Program-made: the position numbers and the translations under genes | Part shown: piece after piece, positions 19,678-33,900 of the stretch | Layout: every line of letters starts with the position of its first letter | Numbering within the stretch: position 1 is the first letter of the stretch | Assembly: GCA_964035545.1 (NCBI GenBank) | Contig: OZ037767.1 | Location: forward strand, 15,557,498 to 15,621,497 | Reading direction: 5' to 3' | DNA: 64,000 bases | Source: Bugula neritina | Taxonomy: Eukaryota > Bryozoa > Gymnolaemata > Cheilostomatida > Bugulidae | The notes under the pieces: model-generated | Told to the model about the DNA's origin: nothing | The model's database searches: none | The model's input: only the letters and a program-made list of their open reading frames with translations

Positions 19678-20936
19678 GTTCTGGCCGTGTGACTTTCAGC
19701 TGCCATGACAGCTACAGAAATGCACTTGGCGCTGCTTTTGTGGAAATAAAAACCCCAAAGTTTACTAAGAAGATATTTGTGCTCTGCAACTATTATAGTT
19801 TTTAAAGTCATGTTTTTATGTAAATTGCAATAATATATTTATTTGCATTTTTTGGTTCAAATTATTATATATATTTGAATTTCTGCAAACTTGTAGTGCA
19901 ATAATAAAACTAAATTGTGCTTTTACTGAATGGTGTGTAGGTACAACTTATAGACCCTTACTTGGAGGAATCTATCTGTCACGTGTGCAGAATCAGTTTG
20001 GGGCCCTACTTTTGCAGACATCCAATGTGCTCCAAGGTAACACGATTTCTCTATTATCTTGAGAAAAATTAGCTTTGCTTCTAAATCATGAAAAAATATA
20101 TTTGACAAGTATAAGTATTTGATTATTTATTTAATTGAATTTATTATTTAATGCATTTTTTATTATTTAATGCTATACAATTTTATAAAAAAAATTAGCA
20201 GTTTGAGATTTGCACATAAAATTAATTTGACAATCATGAAAGTACAATTGCTATAATAATTGTTACCATAATTTATGTTATTATAATACATTAGCTGTTG
20301 GTGAGAATAGACTTTTCACAAGGAAAATTTTTTAGCATGTCACTTTTCCAGATTTACTTCAAACAAGTCGTGGAAAATGTTGCTGGGAGCTATTATAATC
20401 TTACTGAGTTCATATGTAGTTCAATTTTAACTAAAAATAATAAATTGACAGTTGCAAGAGATGACAAATAGGGGCTGATAACAAGATGTTTAAATTGTTA
20501 AATATTTTTGACACATAATTTTTAGTATACTGTAAAAAATAGTATAAGGTACAAAGTTTTTAAAAGTCAATTAGTTTATAAACACATTATTAATATCAAA
20601 AATTGTTCAAAATATATATTAGATTTTGAAAAAACATTACACTGCATAGAAATTTTTTATTTTATTGTCCAGTATATAAATACAATTTTTTGATCAAAGA
20701 ATTCGTAATATTTTAACTATTTGCCTGACCTGACTGACTTTGATTATGCAATTCGATTTTTAATAACTAAGATTTATCTGATTTCATTCTCCCAGTACTT
20801 CTGTGAACTCTGTTGGCGCTGGCAGCACTCTGACTTGGGGGAAGGAGCCCAGGCTCATTATCCTCTTACCAGAAACTCTAAAAAGAGTCGTGGTTTCTCA
20901 GAAGGAGGCTCTAGACTCGCTAGAAATGGCATTTAA
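19678..20936 (+). CDS. CPEB1: CPEB1-like protein, last three exons
   Basis: Exons 19678-19778, 19941-20036 and 20796-20936 encode the C-terminus of a cytoplasmic polyadenylation element-binding protein. Exon a has the end of RRM2 (SGRVTF..., [14 protein letters not shown]); exons b and c have the ZZ-type zinc domain ([19 protein letters not shown], then [13 protein letters not shown]) and the PLTRNSKK tail typical of CPEB1. CPEB proteins bind CPE elements in mRNA 3' UTRs and control translation and poly(A) length. Exon a begins in phase 1 after a TTTATAG acceptor; its donor (ATTT/GTGCTC) adds two residues compared with vertebrate CPEB1, so that boundary is less sure. The upstream RRM exons are not visible in the window. 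A poly(A) signal lies at 21288-21293. Confidence 0.85.
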
Positions 20937-21907
20937 ATACAAAACTGTTGCATATATCTTATATGTGAGTTATGTTTAGTGTCTCATTGTTGTTTACTCT
21001 TGTTCTGTTTGTTTTGCTGTTTTGTTTGCTGCTATATTTTTCCAAGCTTTATTTTTATAAGCCAATGGTTTTAAGTAAAACTTCCTTTATTTCCTGTTTT
21101 AAATCTCTGCTTAGTAAACATCAAAAACAAACAAAAAATGATTAAAGGCTCCCTATAGTGAAGTATGTGGATTTTAATAATTTAGTGAAGGATTTTTGAA
21201 GGTATTAGAGCTGTTTATTTGCCAGTCTTAGGGGTGTAGTTTTGTATTTTGTAGAATAATATTAGCTGTTATATTATATTAAACATAAATAAAAAAATCT
21301 CCCACATGAGTTATTCACCAACAATCAAATCTGCACCCAATACTTGAATAAGATCATAAGGAACTATATGGTGCACTGTTAAACCAAAGGTGCTTCATTG
21401 TTACTCGAACATATTTATTTCTCTTTTTTAATGAAAATGATCAGTAGAAAATATTCAGATAGTTTACAAAAAGCAGCAAAGCTCAGAATTCAGAATAATA
21501 TTTATATTCCATGCCAGATGCATTACATAATACTGTTTATTGAATATGCATATTGTATATGTCAAGTGTTCATTAAATATAAATGGAATACAAGATCAGA
21601 TTTATATAACATATAGCTAAATATTTAGAGTTATATACAGTTAGCTCAAATGTATATAAAGAGATATTACAGAAGAATAAAATGAAACTTCTATTTAAAG
21701 AAATTAAAAAGAGCATCTCAATAATATATTACTGTAAAAATTAGTTTCAGATCTTAGATAAGTTCTAAACGAGCACATAGCAAGTAGAACTTGAAGAATG
21801 TTCTAGCACAACTGAAACCTCATTATGAATATAACATTTAGCTGTAGAGGTTATTGAAAATGCTGCACAATCTTCATATTGCACACTGCAAGCGTAGGCA
21901 CATGATT
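20937..21907. other. CPEB 3' UTR and intergenic sequence
   Basis: AT-rich with no gene seen. AATAAA at 21288-21293 is the likely CPEB polyadenylation signal, about 350 bases after the stop. Confidence 0.45.
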
Positions 21908-24613
21908 CTATTGAGAGCTGTTTGAAAACCCCAACGCAGATTTACTGCTACACATGCGATCAGATGATGCTGAGAATCTTTTATGCTTTGGATGACTCAT
22001 GTAGTAAAAAGTTTGAGAAGTTTTGCTGTAGACAATGAAATTATTCTCAGATGATGTGGCGGATATGAGGTCAAGGTCAGTGTTCAGACCAGTCACCACA
22101 ACATCTACTAATCCAACATGGCCGCTACTCACTTTAAATCTCTTCAGTTTTCCTTTGTTTACAAACAGCTGTTGCCCATCCACAACAACAGGTGTGCAAT
22201 TGTTGCTGCACTCAAAGCTGACAGTGTTGGTGTTTTTGTGAACTAGAGATTTAGCTTCGCATGTTTTAATTTCACCTGTAAGTGAAACAACTCCAAATGA
22301 TTGAACTGTTGGATAATGAAAGTTGTCGGAAAAACTAGTTACAAAACCAAACTGAAGACCGTAGTAGCCATGTATAAGAAAATATGAGGGAGAGATGCTT
22401 AAAATAACGGAGTAAACATTATTGTTTTTCACACAATTTATGATTAGTCGTGTGACGTCTGCAAAGTATAAAATTGCCATGTGAGTTGGTGAATCAAGTC
22501 TAATATCAGAGATTCGAGAGTATGTTTGATATGCAATGAGGGTACCTGCTTCACCGCATTGACCAATCATAGCATAGTTTACATTTAGTAGGTCATCAAG
22601 ATTTGCTGCTTTTATACAGTGCTCTGATTGGTCGGCTACAAAAATAAATTGTTTCTTGTGAGATTCTAAAAGGCTGAGTTTTGACAGGTTGACAAGAATA
22701 ATATGACTAATTGAGGTGAATGTGTAGGAATTTTGCAGATAAGCACAACCTTGTAGCTGCACACCAGCTACTACTGTACAGTCTCCATGATGATTGATTT
22801 CCACAAGTTGTTTTGATGTAGCTGCTATTATTTTAGTAGAATCAGTTGGATGTTCAATAAAGGATATGATGTTATGGTTAGTAATTTTATTGACCTCAAT
22901 GTGACTAGTGGCCTGGTAAGGAGTGCTAATTGGACCATCTGCCGAATCAATTATTAACCTTTGACCTACAAATAGGTACACAGGTGGATTTTATATATCT
23001 GTAAAAACTGCTTATGCGGAAAGGCTTTTTAAACGGACTAAAGATTTGCTTTTTATATTAGGGCACAAGGGCAATTATGGCTAACATTACCAATACAGCA
23101 TTATAACAGAAAATTACTGTTTAACCCATATATAATATGGTAAAACATCCATTCAACAATGTTAGCATTTTATGAAACTTTTCATGTAAAAACCAAATTA
23201 AAGAATTTTATTCAGTAATTCTCCGTAAGTTTTGTTAGTTTGCTGAAACTTCATCTTTTTGAATACCTTTATAATACTTTAAACAGACATTACACATGAT
23301 TTGAATATTGATTAGCGCTACATGAATTAGCTTAGGACTTGTTTGACAAAGATTAAATTTAATATTTAAATTATAATTATGTGTCAAATATTGTACTATG
23401 ATATGTTCAAATTTGTTTTATTATTCTAAAACTTGTTTGACTTCATGCAAGTCCAACATTTTGGCCTCTAATGTAAACGAACAATATTTATCATATCTAC
23501 AAAGCACTTAATGCAATAATTTCATTCTTATCAGCAAAATTGCATTTTCCGAACATGAGAACAGGTGTTTATTTGATTTTTAAAAAACTATAACAATAAA
23601 CATTTCCTTAATATCATATTTGCAATATAGAATATTTAATTTAAATTGCGGTACCTTATATGAACTGCGGTAAGCATTATATGAATTTAGTTTTATTTAT
23701 ACCTCAACTGATCCTATATTATAACCTACAATAGGCCTATAGTACGCTGGTCCTATATATATTACTTATAGTCCTAATTTTACTAGTCCTAGATAATATA
23801 ATAAACTGGGCCTATGTAATACTATAAGTCCTATAGTGTTGGTGCTACAATAGCCTATTGGTCTTATAATAAGCTGGTCCCATAGTACTGGTTCTATTAA
23901 ACTGGCCCCCTAACATTGGTCCTATCACTCACAATATATCTATAAAAATACATTATTTACATATTATATATAGCTGAATAATCAGTATATCATAGTTTAT
24001 TATATATAGAAACAATAACAATTAATTTGAAGGACAACTGTTTATAAACCAATCACATTACCTGGGAAAGTCTTGTAAATACTTTTCCTCCATGTTCCAC
24101 CACACATTTGACTACTGTTCCCTCTGCATGCTCTACGACACTCAGTTTCCCCTGCTTCACCATGTTTGTTGTATTCAACACCACAGTAACACTGGTCAGT
24201 AGATTGTACTCCTGCATATGGCTGCCCTGGAATTAGTAAATTACTAATCGATCTTTATAAATATAACAACACGATAAATCACAAAACACAAATTTTTTAT
24301 AGTTCAGCTACAATTGGCAGATTCAAACTTAAATGCCTTTGTTGTGTTGAAATGGAAGAATACTGAAATCGATGAAAATTAAAAATAAACGTTTTCAAAG
24401 AATCAACATCATTATCAGGTATACTGCAGTTACTTTTTTAAAAATTATAAAAAGATTTACCTTGTATACTGCAGTAGCCAATACAAAGCTCTACGGTCAT
24501 CAAACGAGTTGAAAATGCTATGGGTAACGCTCTGTTCCTAGAGTCCTTGTAACAACCAATCAGCTGGTTGACAGTGTACACCAGATTCCAACACAGCCAG
24601 AGTTGCAGCAGCA
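21908..24613 (-). CDS. Secreted WSC-domain protein with NHL-like propeller region
   Basis: Three exons on the minus strand: about 24613-24461, 24226-24062 and 22965-21908, stop TAG at 21910-21908, introns in phase 1. The first visible exon starts after an acceptor-like AAG with a hydrophobic leader (LLQLWLCWNLVYTVN) and gives the first half of a WSC domain (GCYKDSRNRALP, MTVELCIGYC); an upstream exon holding the start codon is likely but not seen. Exon 2 completes WSC (CYCG, RACRGN, CGGTWRKSIYK). The last exon, about 350 residues, has NHL-like repeats (IAATSKQLVEINHHGDCTVV, FVADQSEHCIKAANL) and a Cys pair (FECSNNC). All visible frames are open, unlike the paralogue at 5495-8523, which it faces tail to tail. 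It probably acts outside the cell, binding glycans; partner unknown. Confidence 0.8.
22966..24061. other. Intron with scattered TGGTCCTATA-like motifs
   Basis: This is the second visible intron of the WSC gene. Between about 23700 and 23930 the motif GGTCCTATA and close variants recur irregularly eight to ten times. No exon is seen. Confidence 0.4.
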
Positions 24614-26596
24614 CTTAAATTATACAACTAAATTAGTCAATTATTTATAAAAAAAAGTTTGAACTAACAGATGCAAGTATTTAAAAAAATAAAATTTAGA
24701 ATAAAAAGTTTGAATAAATAAAATTAAAGCAAAATATAAAAGTATAAAAAATTTACATAGTAAGTTGAAACACATTTTTTTGTTTAGATATAAAAAACAG
24801 ATATAATAAACTACATTGAAATTGACATTTTGAAATTTTTTAAGTTAATAAACATGTTTTTCATATTTTAGATCCTACGAAGCTAACTGAAACAACCCAT
24901 ATCTTACCAAGCCTTAGCTGGCAGAATTTCATTATTACTATGTCTAACCAATTCAGTCTTCAACCATGTAGTAGATTGGCTTTGAGTTTGTAATAACTTT
25001 TATTTCTAGATTAGAGATATATTTTGGAATGTAAAATACTTTAATTAGTTTGCACATATGTAAGATACACAACTTGGTTTGCCTGTGAAATTGCAACACT
25101 ACTCCAACCTTATCCTAAAAGGCCTAGACTATATATTTATTTTATGAATCTATTTTCAAATATAAGGATACAACTTGTTTGGAAAAATAGATCAAATTGT
25201 TAATGAATCGCAAAGTAAACGGGGAAATTTAATTGATTACAAATCGCAAACATCCCGCATCCAATATATACTGCACACTTTGAGCCGCACAATTATAAAT
25301 TGTATAATTAGTTTTAATTTTACTTTAGGTAATATTTTAAACAATTTTTTGTAGCAAAATAATTTCTTATAGACATTTTCTTGAATTAATTTTCGTCGAC
25401 ATGTGTTATAATGAATGATATATTTTGATGTTTTTAATAATATGTTACTTTATGTAACATATCAACAACTCATATACTAGTATTTGTTTATTAGATCTGT
25501 CTATAATTTAGAATGAATCGGGATAAATTGTTCTACATTGTATGGGTATGCTGCCTTAAGATGGAGTTTCTATATTTTTGCTATAGTTGGTGCTTATAAG
25601 CAAAACATATTATTATGATTATCAATATAATTATTATTATAATGGTGTTATAACATTGACATATATAAAATAATATAAATATTGACTGATTACATCATTT
25701 TAGGTAAATGTTGAAACAAAGATTATACGTAAAGATATTACTTTTATAGTTGTTTTTCATTAATTGGTGTATCTATTATGACAACATGCATTGAAATTAT
25801 TCGCCCACTCTCAGTTACACAACAACTTTATCATAACAGCAGGAGAATCGCAATGAAACATGATACCAACATTTTATCGTCTATTAGCGTGAAATATTTG
25901 ACAAAGTTAAACATTATCAGACACTCAAATGTTTACTGTCACTATTAGCATGAATATAGATTTTTCATACTTTTTATGACACTAATAGCATGAATTATCT
26001 TTGTAGTCTGTATTTATTTATTATAAATAATACATATACTTTACCAATTTTCTATATTCGACGATCTTGCTCTTATAACACACTTTACGTTACTTAATAA
26101 AAGCAAAGTAAATATCATAAGTATATCTCTTAAGTTGCCGACGCTTTAAACTGTAAGAACAAAATTTTCAACATGGAAATAATAAGGAGAAGTCTATAAA
26201 TGAAAGTTTTTGTTGTATGACGGCATTGTTATAGGCTCTTTCAATAAGTTTACTTCGTAGATGCAGCTACAACAGTAAGTTAGTAACAAACTTTAATCAT
26301 TTTATAATAGAATATCATTTTCTTAAATTACATAATACGAACAGTTTCACTTTTCATGTGGTATATAGCTGATTAAAGGACTACATAGAGCTAAGAAGCT
26401 CTGAACATTAGTGAAATTAGTATTTCATTATCAGAAGTGGTTGGTGCGTGTATATTAGTAAATGACTGTACTGTATTCCATGTGTGCGTATAACTCTTGA
26501 AAAGACTCTAAAATTATATATATATATATATTTGATACTGATACAATTTTGGATATAAAAATAAACTTAGATCTTCATTTTAGCGACTACAATATT
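24614..26596. other. AT-rich non-coding sequence
   Basis: No supported frame, RNA gene or mobile element was found. A short (TA)n run lies at about 26515-26530. Confidence 0.4.
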
Positions 26597-26717
26597 GTTT
26601 CACGCAGTGCAAGCTACGATCATCAGTTCGTTGTGTGTACGGTTGAGTGCTTTTGTTTTGAAATTACTCAAGCGTACACACAACGACCTGATGATCGTAG
26701 CTCGCACTACGTGAAAC
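26597..26717. repeat. Fold-back inverted repeat, 45-bp arms
   Basis: The arms 26597-26641 and 26673-26717 are inverted copies with three mismatches, separated by 31 bases. The arm core is CTACGATCATCAG. It is absent next to the second copy of the neighbouring 188-bp repeat, so it is a separate unit. Confidence 0.85.
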
Positions 26718-26718
26718 A

Positions 26719-26906
26719 CAGGGCATAATTTCACAGTATCTCGACCTCAGACATAACACTTATGTACCAATACGAGATACATCACATCATAATTAAATGT
26801 TGTCTATCGGCAAAAATTTTGCAGTAGCCAATCATAGTACTATAACAGGGCAGTCTGAGTGTAGTATCTCGTTTATCGGCATAATTATAATAGCCCGTAG
26901 TTGAAG
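26719..26906 (+). repeat. 188-bp dispersed repeat, copy A
   Basis: It is nearly identical (two differences seen) to 47092-47279 on the opposite strand. The octamer GTATCTCG occurs three times in it (two direct, one inverted). No terminal inverted repeat or frame is evident. Confidence 0.9.
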
Positions 26907-29900
26907 ATGGAGTTGGAAGCTTTTCAAATACCTCCCGCATATAATAGCATTTATGCTAGTCCTTAAAACTAAATAAACATTATGGTAGACCAATAATCAT
27001 GAAAGCTCTACTCAGTTGTAACTGGAGGATTTGCAGCACCACAATACTAAATTTCTTGCATTGGAGGTGCTTAGGCTGTGTTGTCATAGTTATATGTACT
27101 TATTGGGGCTTGGTATAAAATTAAACCTGACAATTATAACGATTAAAGTATTATTGCTGTGGTTTCAACTGACCAACTTTGGAGTTATTATCTCGATTCT
27201 TTGTCAGGAATGGTTAGATAATTTCATGCAATAATGAGTTTTGGCTTTATATCATTATAAATATCTACATTGATGGCAGCACTGAGCTAGAATTCTAATA
27301 TCTTTTCAAGCTCATTGGGTGGCAGCTTATCGGCTAAATTTTATGCAGATATTGAATAATGTGGTTTGATAGTTATGCTATATTGTTAGGTTCACAAGCA
27401 TCTTTAAAAAGTTATAATTATTGCGTTGACCATAGGTCAAAAAATTACCTAAAGAGAGGGCAAACAACTCCAAAAGATTGTTTTCGCAGAAGCAAGTAAA
27501 ATTCAGCTAAACTGAATACTCCAACTGATCAACATTTTGATCTATTGAAAATGAAGAAAAGTTAAATATTATTATACTATTCTAATCATGAATAGGCACA
27601 AGCTAAAAAGATATTTATTTCAAAAAATATAAAAAGTAAAGTAACACAACAATGTTTGCAAACGCAGACCTAAAAATGTGAATATTCTAGCTTGAAATTA
27701 AGTCTGAAATTCAGACTTTTCTAGGTTGAATTGACTTTAATTGACTCACCAGAAAAAACAATTAATAAAATTATAAAGACAAGCATATAATGAAAAATGT
27801 AGTTCATTAGCAAAACTGGAGGAAAGCACTTTTTTCTAGAAATTGTTCGATTACATAATACATTTTTGTGCAAATGATATTTTTTAATGAAATGAAACTG
27901 TTGTATTGTTTGGCTAGATGAAGTTTCAAAAGTATTTTTAATATTTTCTCAAATAAAGTAGACATGCACTCCATTTTCACATTTTTTGGCAAAACATATG
28001 ATTGGGATTCAGTAGTCAATCAGTTAAGCTTGACACAAGGAGTTGTCACATCCATCCCAAAGAACAAGACCATCTACAATAACAAACATGGAAAGTACTT
28101 AAAATTACATTTAAGTTTACAATAATCCTTAAAATATATGTTGCCTTCTGCAAATGCTAAATAAAACACGATGTAATGCTATGTTTACTTAGACTAAATC
28201 TTGCTGACTTACAATGAAATTCATTCATTTCAATTTGAAAATTCCTGTCAATAACTTGACTCTATGCTAACAACTAATTGTAATACCAAAATCACACTGC
28301 TACTTTTAGTTTAGGGAATTTATTTTCATTATTAGTTCAATATTCAGCAGAGGTTTTTCTTTAATGAACAAACAATAGGCATACATGCAGATGAAAGATT
28401 AGGTCTAGTGAATACTAATTTTGTGCCTAACAAAAAAAAATGAAAGACTGCATGAAAAACTAACAACTCTAAAAAATTGCAATTTGAATGAGGCTCAGGC
28501 TTTTAGGTGAGCAAGAGTAACCAGAAGAGCTACTTTAATGGAAGAAATTACTGACTGATTGTGTAGTTGCAGGCTGCATGATGTGTTTTGATTGTCACAA
28601 CCACTTTTGAAAAGGGAAAATCCATTAAATTAAGACTACTGGCAAACAACGGAACGATAAGGAAAAAATACCAAGTAGAAATTCACTTCTCAAAGCAAAC
28701 TGTAGTTAATACATTATAGATGCTTAGAAGAAGCAGGCAATAGTGAATGCTATATAGTGTAGATCAGGATTCTATACAATGACAAGTAAACTGAAATTCC
28801 AGTGCACTTTGAAACTACTTGTAAGAATGGGCTTAGTGCTTTGTAGTGCCTTGAAAAATTTTTCAAGTCTAATTGGCACCATGCTATTAGAATTCGCAGA
28901 GAGATGACCCTTTAAACTTTCACTTTAAACTTTCACTTTAAACTTTAATACCTTCACGATTTTCAGTAAGAAATTCAATTTATCTAGGTCTGAAATTTCA
29001 CCGAGTTGCATTGCAAGCCGCTGGTAAAAATGTTTAGTTTGTGATAACTTAATCAGCTGATTTCAGAATAACAATCATTGGGAATGACATCTTCATGTAG
29101 ATATAGATATTTATGCTTATAATTATATCGGCTGCCTTCATCAATCATCGATACTATGCTGCCAAATCAACTAATTAATTACAGTTGGAAACTTCAAAGG
29201 GCATTGAATAGCAATTAAGCAAGTTATACTTTTAATATTACAAAAATAACTTATGCATCAATATGATTTAAAACATAGGTGGGCACTCCGCTAGTGATAT
29301 TAACTGAAACTGGAACTTTTTTCATGCAGGAAAAGCAAAAACGCACCTCAACAGAAACCCAAAAATTTCCAGCACACTTTATGCTTTGACAACACGCACA
29401 CAATAACTTCGTTTATGGTACAAACCTTTTTGTTGATTGTTTTCCAACATTTTCACTAGAGCAAAGCCGAAAGAAATTTGGAAACTGCATAATGATGCCA
29501 GCCATCGTGGCATCATCTTCTCTGGAAAATTATTGACAAATCATCACCCAAAAACTTCAGCAAAGCCTCCATCAATAGTATGTAATACTTTAGGTGACAC
29601 TAAAAAGAAAGAGACAATATTTTCGTGTAATTTAACCCATCAATAAACGCATCAATAGTTAGTGTGGCCACGGTTTAAACCTCATTAATTTCATGCTATT
29701 TAAGGCTTTTACAACTTAAAAGATGTAATTCATCTGCAAGAGAAATGTTAGGTATATGAAATGAGTAGAAGTGCAAAAGCAAGCAGGTATTAAGGAAGGA
29801 AGAGTTAGTAGGTGTACTTTGACTTGCGATAAATCAATGTGATACCAGATGTGAATTTTGAGGTGTGTTTACTCCAATCTCACTGAAAAGGTAGAAATAG

Positions 29901-30642
29901 CTAAATTTACGAGACACACAATATTTTTTAAAATACTGCACATTCATTAAAACTTTATAAAACTCTAGTGTGAAGGGTGACTCACACTTTTAAACCGTCG
30001 ATGAGCTAAGTTGTAAAAGTTTGATGAGAACCTTTTACTCTATAAATTTATGCAATATAAAATACTTTCCACATATTCAACAGCTACGAAGTTTTGTTGA
30101 AGATAAACTTCCTCAACAAATATACAGAAAAAAGCTATTTGAAAGCCAAATTTCATTAGCATATTATAAGATTATTTGTGTTTCATCTTTATAAACAATG
30201 ATTTAGTCATTTAACGGATAACTAATGATTTCACTTTGTTTTTCATTCAATAAAAACTAAGTGTAGTTGGTATTAAAAACAGCTTTCATATCTCACTTTT
30301 TTTCTCACCCTAATCTGCGTAGGCAAACAATTGGTTTGTTTCAAACACCACAAAAGTAAAGCGTGACAGCATAGCCAGTGGAGAAAACAATCATCTATAC
30401 TGCTGGATCAGTGGCAACTTGTGAGTGTGTCAGAGTAGTGTCTTGTTGTGTGACTCTACAAATAAATTATGAATTTGAATATACTACAAAGTTGCAAACA
30501 TTGTTTTAACAAAACACAGCATTTATTTGATATTATATGTAAAGCTCAAGTTGGTATAATATATATTAAATCAATTTTAGCTTTCCTTTTGGATACTCTG
30601 AAACAAAATAAAAAAATAAACCAAAATTGGGTAAAGCCATGC
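26907..30642. other. Non-coding sequence, no gene seen
   Basis: The open frames here are short and without coding character. A 13-base unit (ACTTTAAACTTTC) is repeated about three times near 28910-28945. Confidence 0.35.
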
Positions 30643-30930
30643 AAACTAGAGAGAGAAAGGAGAGTGGGAGAGGGGGGGTGGGAGAGAAAGGTTAGGAGAG
30701 AGGATGGAAGAGAGATGGGGTAGAAGAGAGAAAGGGAGAGAGTCAGAGAGATAGTGGAAAAAGGAAGAGAGAAAGGTTAGGAGAGAGAGAAGGTGGGAGA
30801 GACGGAGAGTGGGAGAGAGAGAAGGTGGGAGAGACAGAGGGTGGGAGAGAGGGAGGGTGGGAGAGAGGGGGAGAAAGAGAGAGAGAGGTTGAGTGGAAGG
30901 TGTGGGAGAAAGAGACAGAGAGAGGAGTGA
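30643..30930. repeat. Purine (GA/GGGA) low-complexity tract
   Basis: About 290 bases of GAGAG, GGGAGAG and GTGGGAGAG units. Long Leu/Ser/Pro-rich frames on the minus strand across it are artefacts of the repeat. Confidence 0.9.
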
Positions 30931-33900
30931 GAGAGCTTCCAAACTAACACCATTGACTCAAAAAATGTTGATAAAAACTGCAGCAAGTCTTTAAAAACGA
31001 TGCTAGCAAGTTCAAAGCTCACTAAAACTTTCAAAATCAATAAAATGTCAAGTTCAAAAAACTCATCTGCGAGCAAAAAATAGTTACAGAGACAACCAGG
31101 TATTGGGCAAGAGCCAGCTAATAGGAGTACCTTTTTAGATAAACTGCATGCAGGCACAGTGAGATAGCATCGGTGAGTTGTGTCTTCATTTTAATTTCCT
31201 AAAAATGAACATAAACAAATGCTAGTAATGAAAGTTTTCAGGGTTATTAAGGGTGCAATTTTATCACTAAACATCATAGCAATAGCAAAAATTGCTCAGT
31301 ACAAATTTAAGAAAAATTTCTTTTATCCATTACATAATACCCGAAATCAAATCCATTTATTCAATTCATCAAGCTGAAAAACCAAGAATAATCAGAAAGA
31401 CAGTAAAATCACTTTCTAGTAGCTTTAGATCATAATTGTTGGGTTCAGCTCTTAAGCTAAGACACCGATGCACTGAAATACGAAAAAGATCAGCATACTT
31501 TTGACTGTCACAAAATTTATTTTACGAGCAACAGACATTTTAAGGTCACCCGCCACCCGCGCAGGACCACGTTGGTGAAAGGTGACCAGATATTTTAAGG
31601 TCAATCAAAATCAAGCAAAGTTCATCGTCATATTGCTTACTGCTTAATGCTGCAGCTTATTTTTGCTTACCAAGTTTCTTTCTGCAGAATAATTGTAGCT
31701 AGCTTCTCGATTTGCCATCTTTATTCCAGTCCAGCTTCAAATGACATCTTGATCGTTGCAAATATCCATGCAAGCTAAAAAATATTTATCAATCAGTACA
31801 ACAACAGAAATACTTACAATGATCCAAATATTACTATTACATTACTATAACATCACACAGTAACACTATGTTTATAATTGTAATACGGAAGCATGACTTT
31901 GTGGTAGTTTGATATGCTATAGCAAAAGGTAGAAAAATCAACTGAAAAACCGACAGAAATAATCAAGTACAATTAACTAAAGTAAATAAACTTACTGAAT
32001 AGTAAATATTTTACTATACTTAGTGAATTGATTTACTTCCACTAGGTTTACTTTCATGATTAAATGCTTCTGTCTATTTTCCAGTTTATAGGAATATATT
32101 AAAAGTGAAACCAATTATAATTACTATTACCTTATCTAGTTTTGACTATATATTTTTCACAAATATAAACATAGTTATATGCGTATTCCTATTGTGACTG
32201 CAGATACCATTGCGGTAACTGAAATCAAACTTCATTCTACTTCAAGTTTCAAACATTGTCCCAGTTCAAAGACTAACAAGTAAATAATTAATAACTGTGA
32301 AAGCTCCAATAAGTTACTTCATTATTAAATAAGATACAACTGATTCTACTGTATATGATACTATGGTATCTGTATTAAATTAAAACATAATTATGAAAAT
32401 CAAAAGTTGTATTTTGAGCACTTATATTATAGTAATTAAATTAACAGCTTAAAATAGGCACATTAAACCATGATTGGAATTTTTATCCATTTATCTTTAT
32501 AATTATATTTATTCTTTATTCTGAAAGTTGACCCAACACTGGTAACAAAACTAAAAGTAATTGATTAAGTATGATTTATTCTTCCACACTTTACCATTAT
32601 ATTTAGTCTTCCTGACTTTCAGTCTGTCATAGTGATTACTACTATATGAAAATGACTTTGACTTAGGAGTCATAATTATAGTCACAGTGTTGATAAGTCA
32701 ACAGTGTAGGATTAACACAGCACTAGACTAGTACTACCTCCAGCTTTCAAGTTTATGTTAGGGTATCTCTAAGACTAAAGAGTAACCCTAATAATGTAAG
32801 CAAACAGCAGTGAGTAATAAGCATGCTATTCAACTTCAAGTTTCACTAGTACTATAACCAATACCACATGTATTTTAAAAAAATTATGTAGCTGGTGAGT
32901 GAACTATAAAATTAAATAGGGATCAAACTTTGAGCAATATTAATAGAAATAATATTAGGACAGAGGTTTCCAATTATTAGTATGTGAAACCAAAGGGGAA
33001 TGGATAACTACTATTAGTATTATTACATTTACTTTATATTTAGTTTTACCAGTTCGTATTATGATTATCTTACTTTGAATTGTAAAGTATAATAATTATA
33101 ATATTCATAGTAGTATATTTATATTAGTAATTATTATGTATATTAGTAAAAACATTTGTTTTAAGTTGCTTGTTTATTAAATTATTCTAAATCCTAATAA
33201 CGATAATCCTAATATTAGTGATAATCATTATGCTCATCACTGTCCCCAAGTGCTATCAGTATGACCATCGCAATGTGAACCTAGACGTGAATGTAAAAAG
33301 GCACTGCAAAACAGAACATGGGATGGAGGCAGATATCCATACCATAATACAAATATCGATATTGAATTTGATAATCATAATTATTACACAAATATAATGA
33401 TAATAACTACAATGATCAAAAATAAATAATACCAAAGAGTTTTCGAATTACTATTCATAAAATCAAATATCACATTTATAAAGATATAATCGTATCTATT
33501 ATTAAATTTAAGTCAATTATACTAATAGCAATAGTAATAAAAATAGAAAAAAGAATCATTGACCAGGAGTAGGTGCAAAATAAAAGTCAATTTTAAGACA
33601 AAGAGTAAGAAAAATACTAAATCGATATTTAAAATTACTTATTTTTAATCTTAGTCACTTACAGTCAGTCTTAGTTTAATTTTTACTACTAAGTCTTTAA
33701 TTTCAAGTTCATTTTGACAATAAACTTGAAGACTTTAACTAAGAATATGTATAATTCAAAATTCCAAACTGGTACAAGTAAAAGTTGCTACTGAAGCTTT
33801 GTAATATTATTTTAAATTATTGGTATGATAGCATTATATTTTGATTCATAGCAATACTGATAGTGACAATTTCAAACATACCCATACCATTACTGTTACA

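Noticed and set aside
19678-19778. First read as a degenerate WSC half-domain ([12 protein letters not shown])
   Set aside because: The following exons show it is the end of the CPEB1 RRM2; WSC likeness was superficial.
28024-28073. Possible terminal exon on the minus strand (GLVLWDGCDNSLCQA)
   Set aside because: An acceptor and stop are present, but 16 codons are too few and no upstream exon was found.
30646-31157. Leu/Ser/Pro-rich frames on the minus strand
   Set aside because: They arise from the GA-rich tract at 30643-30930.
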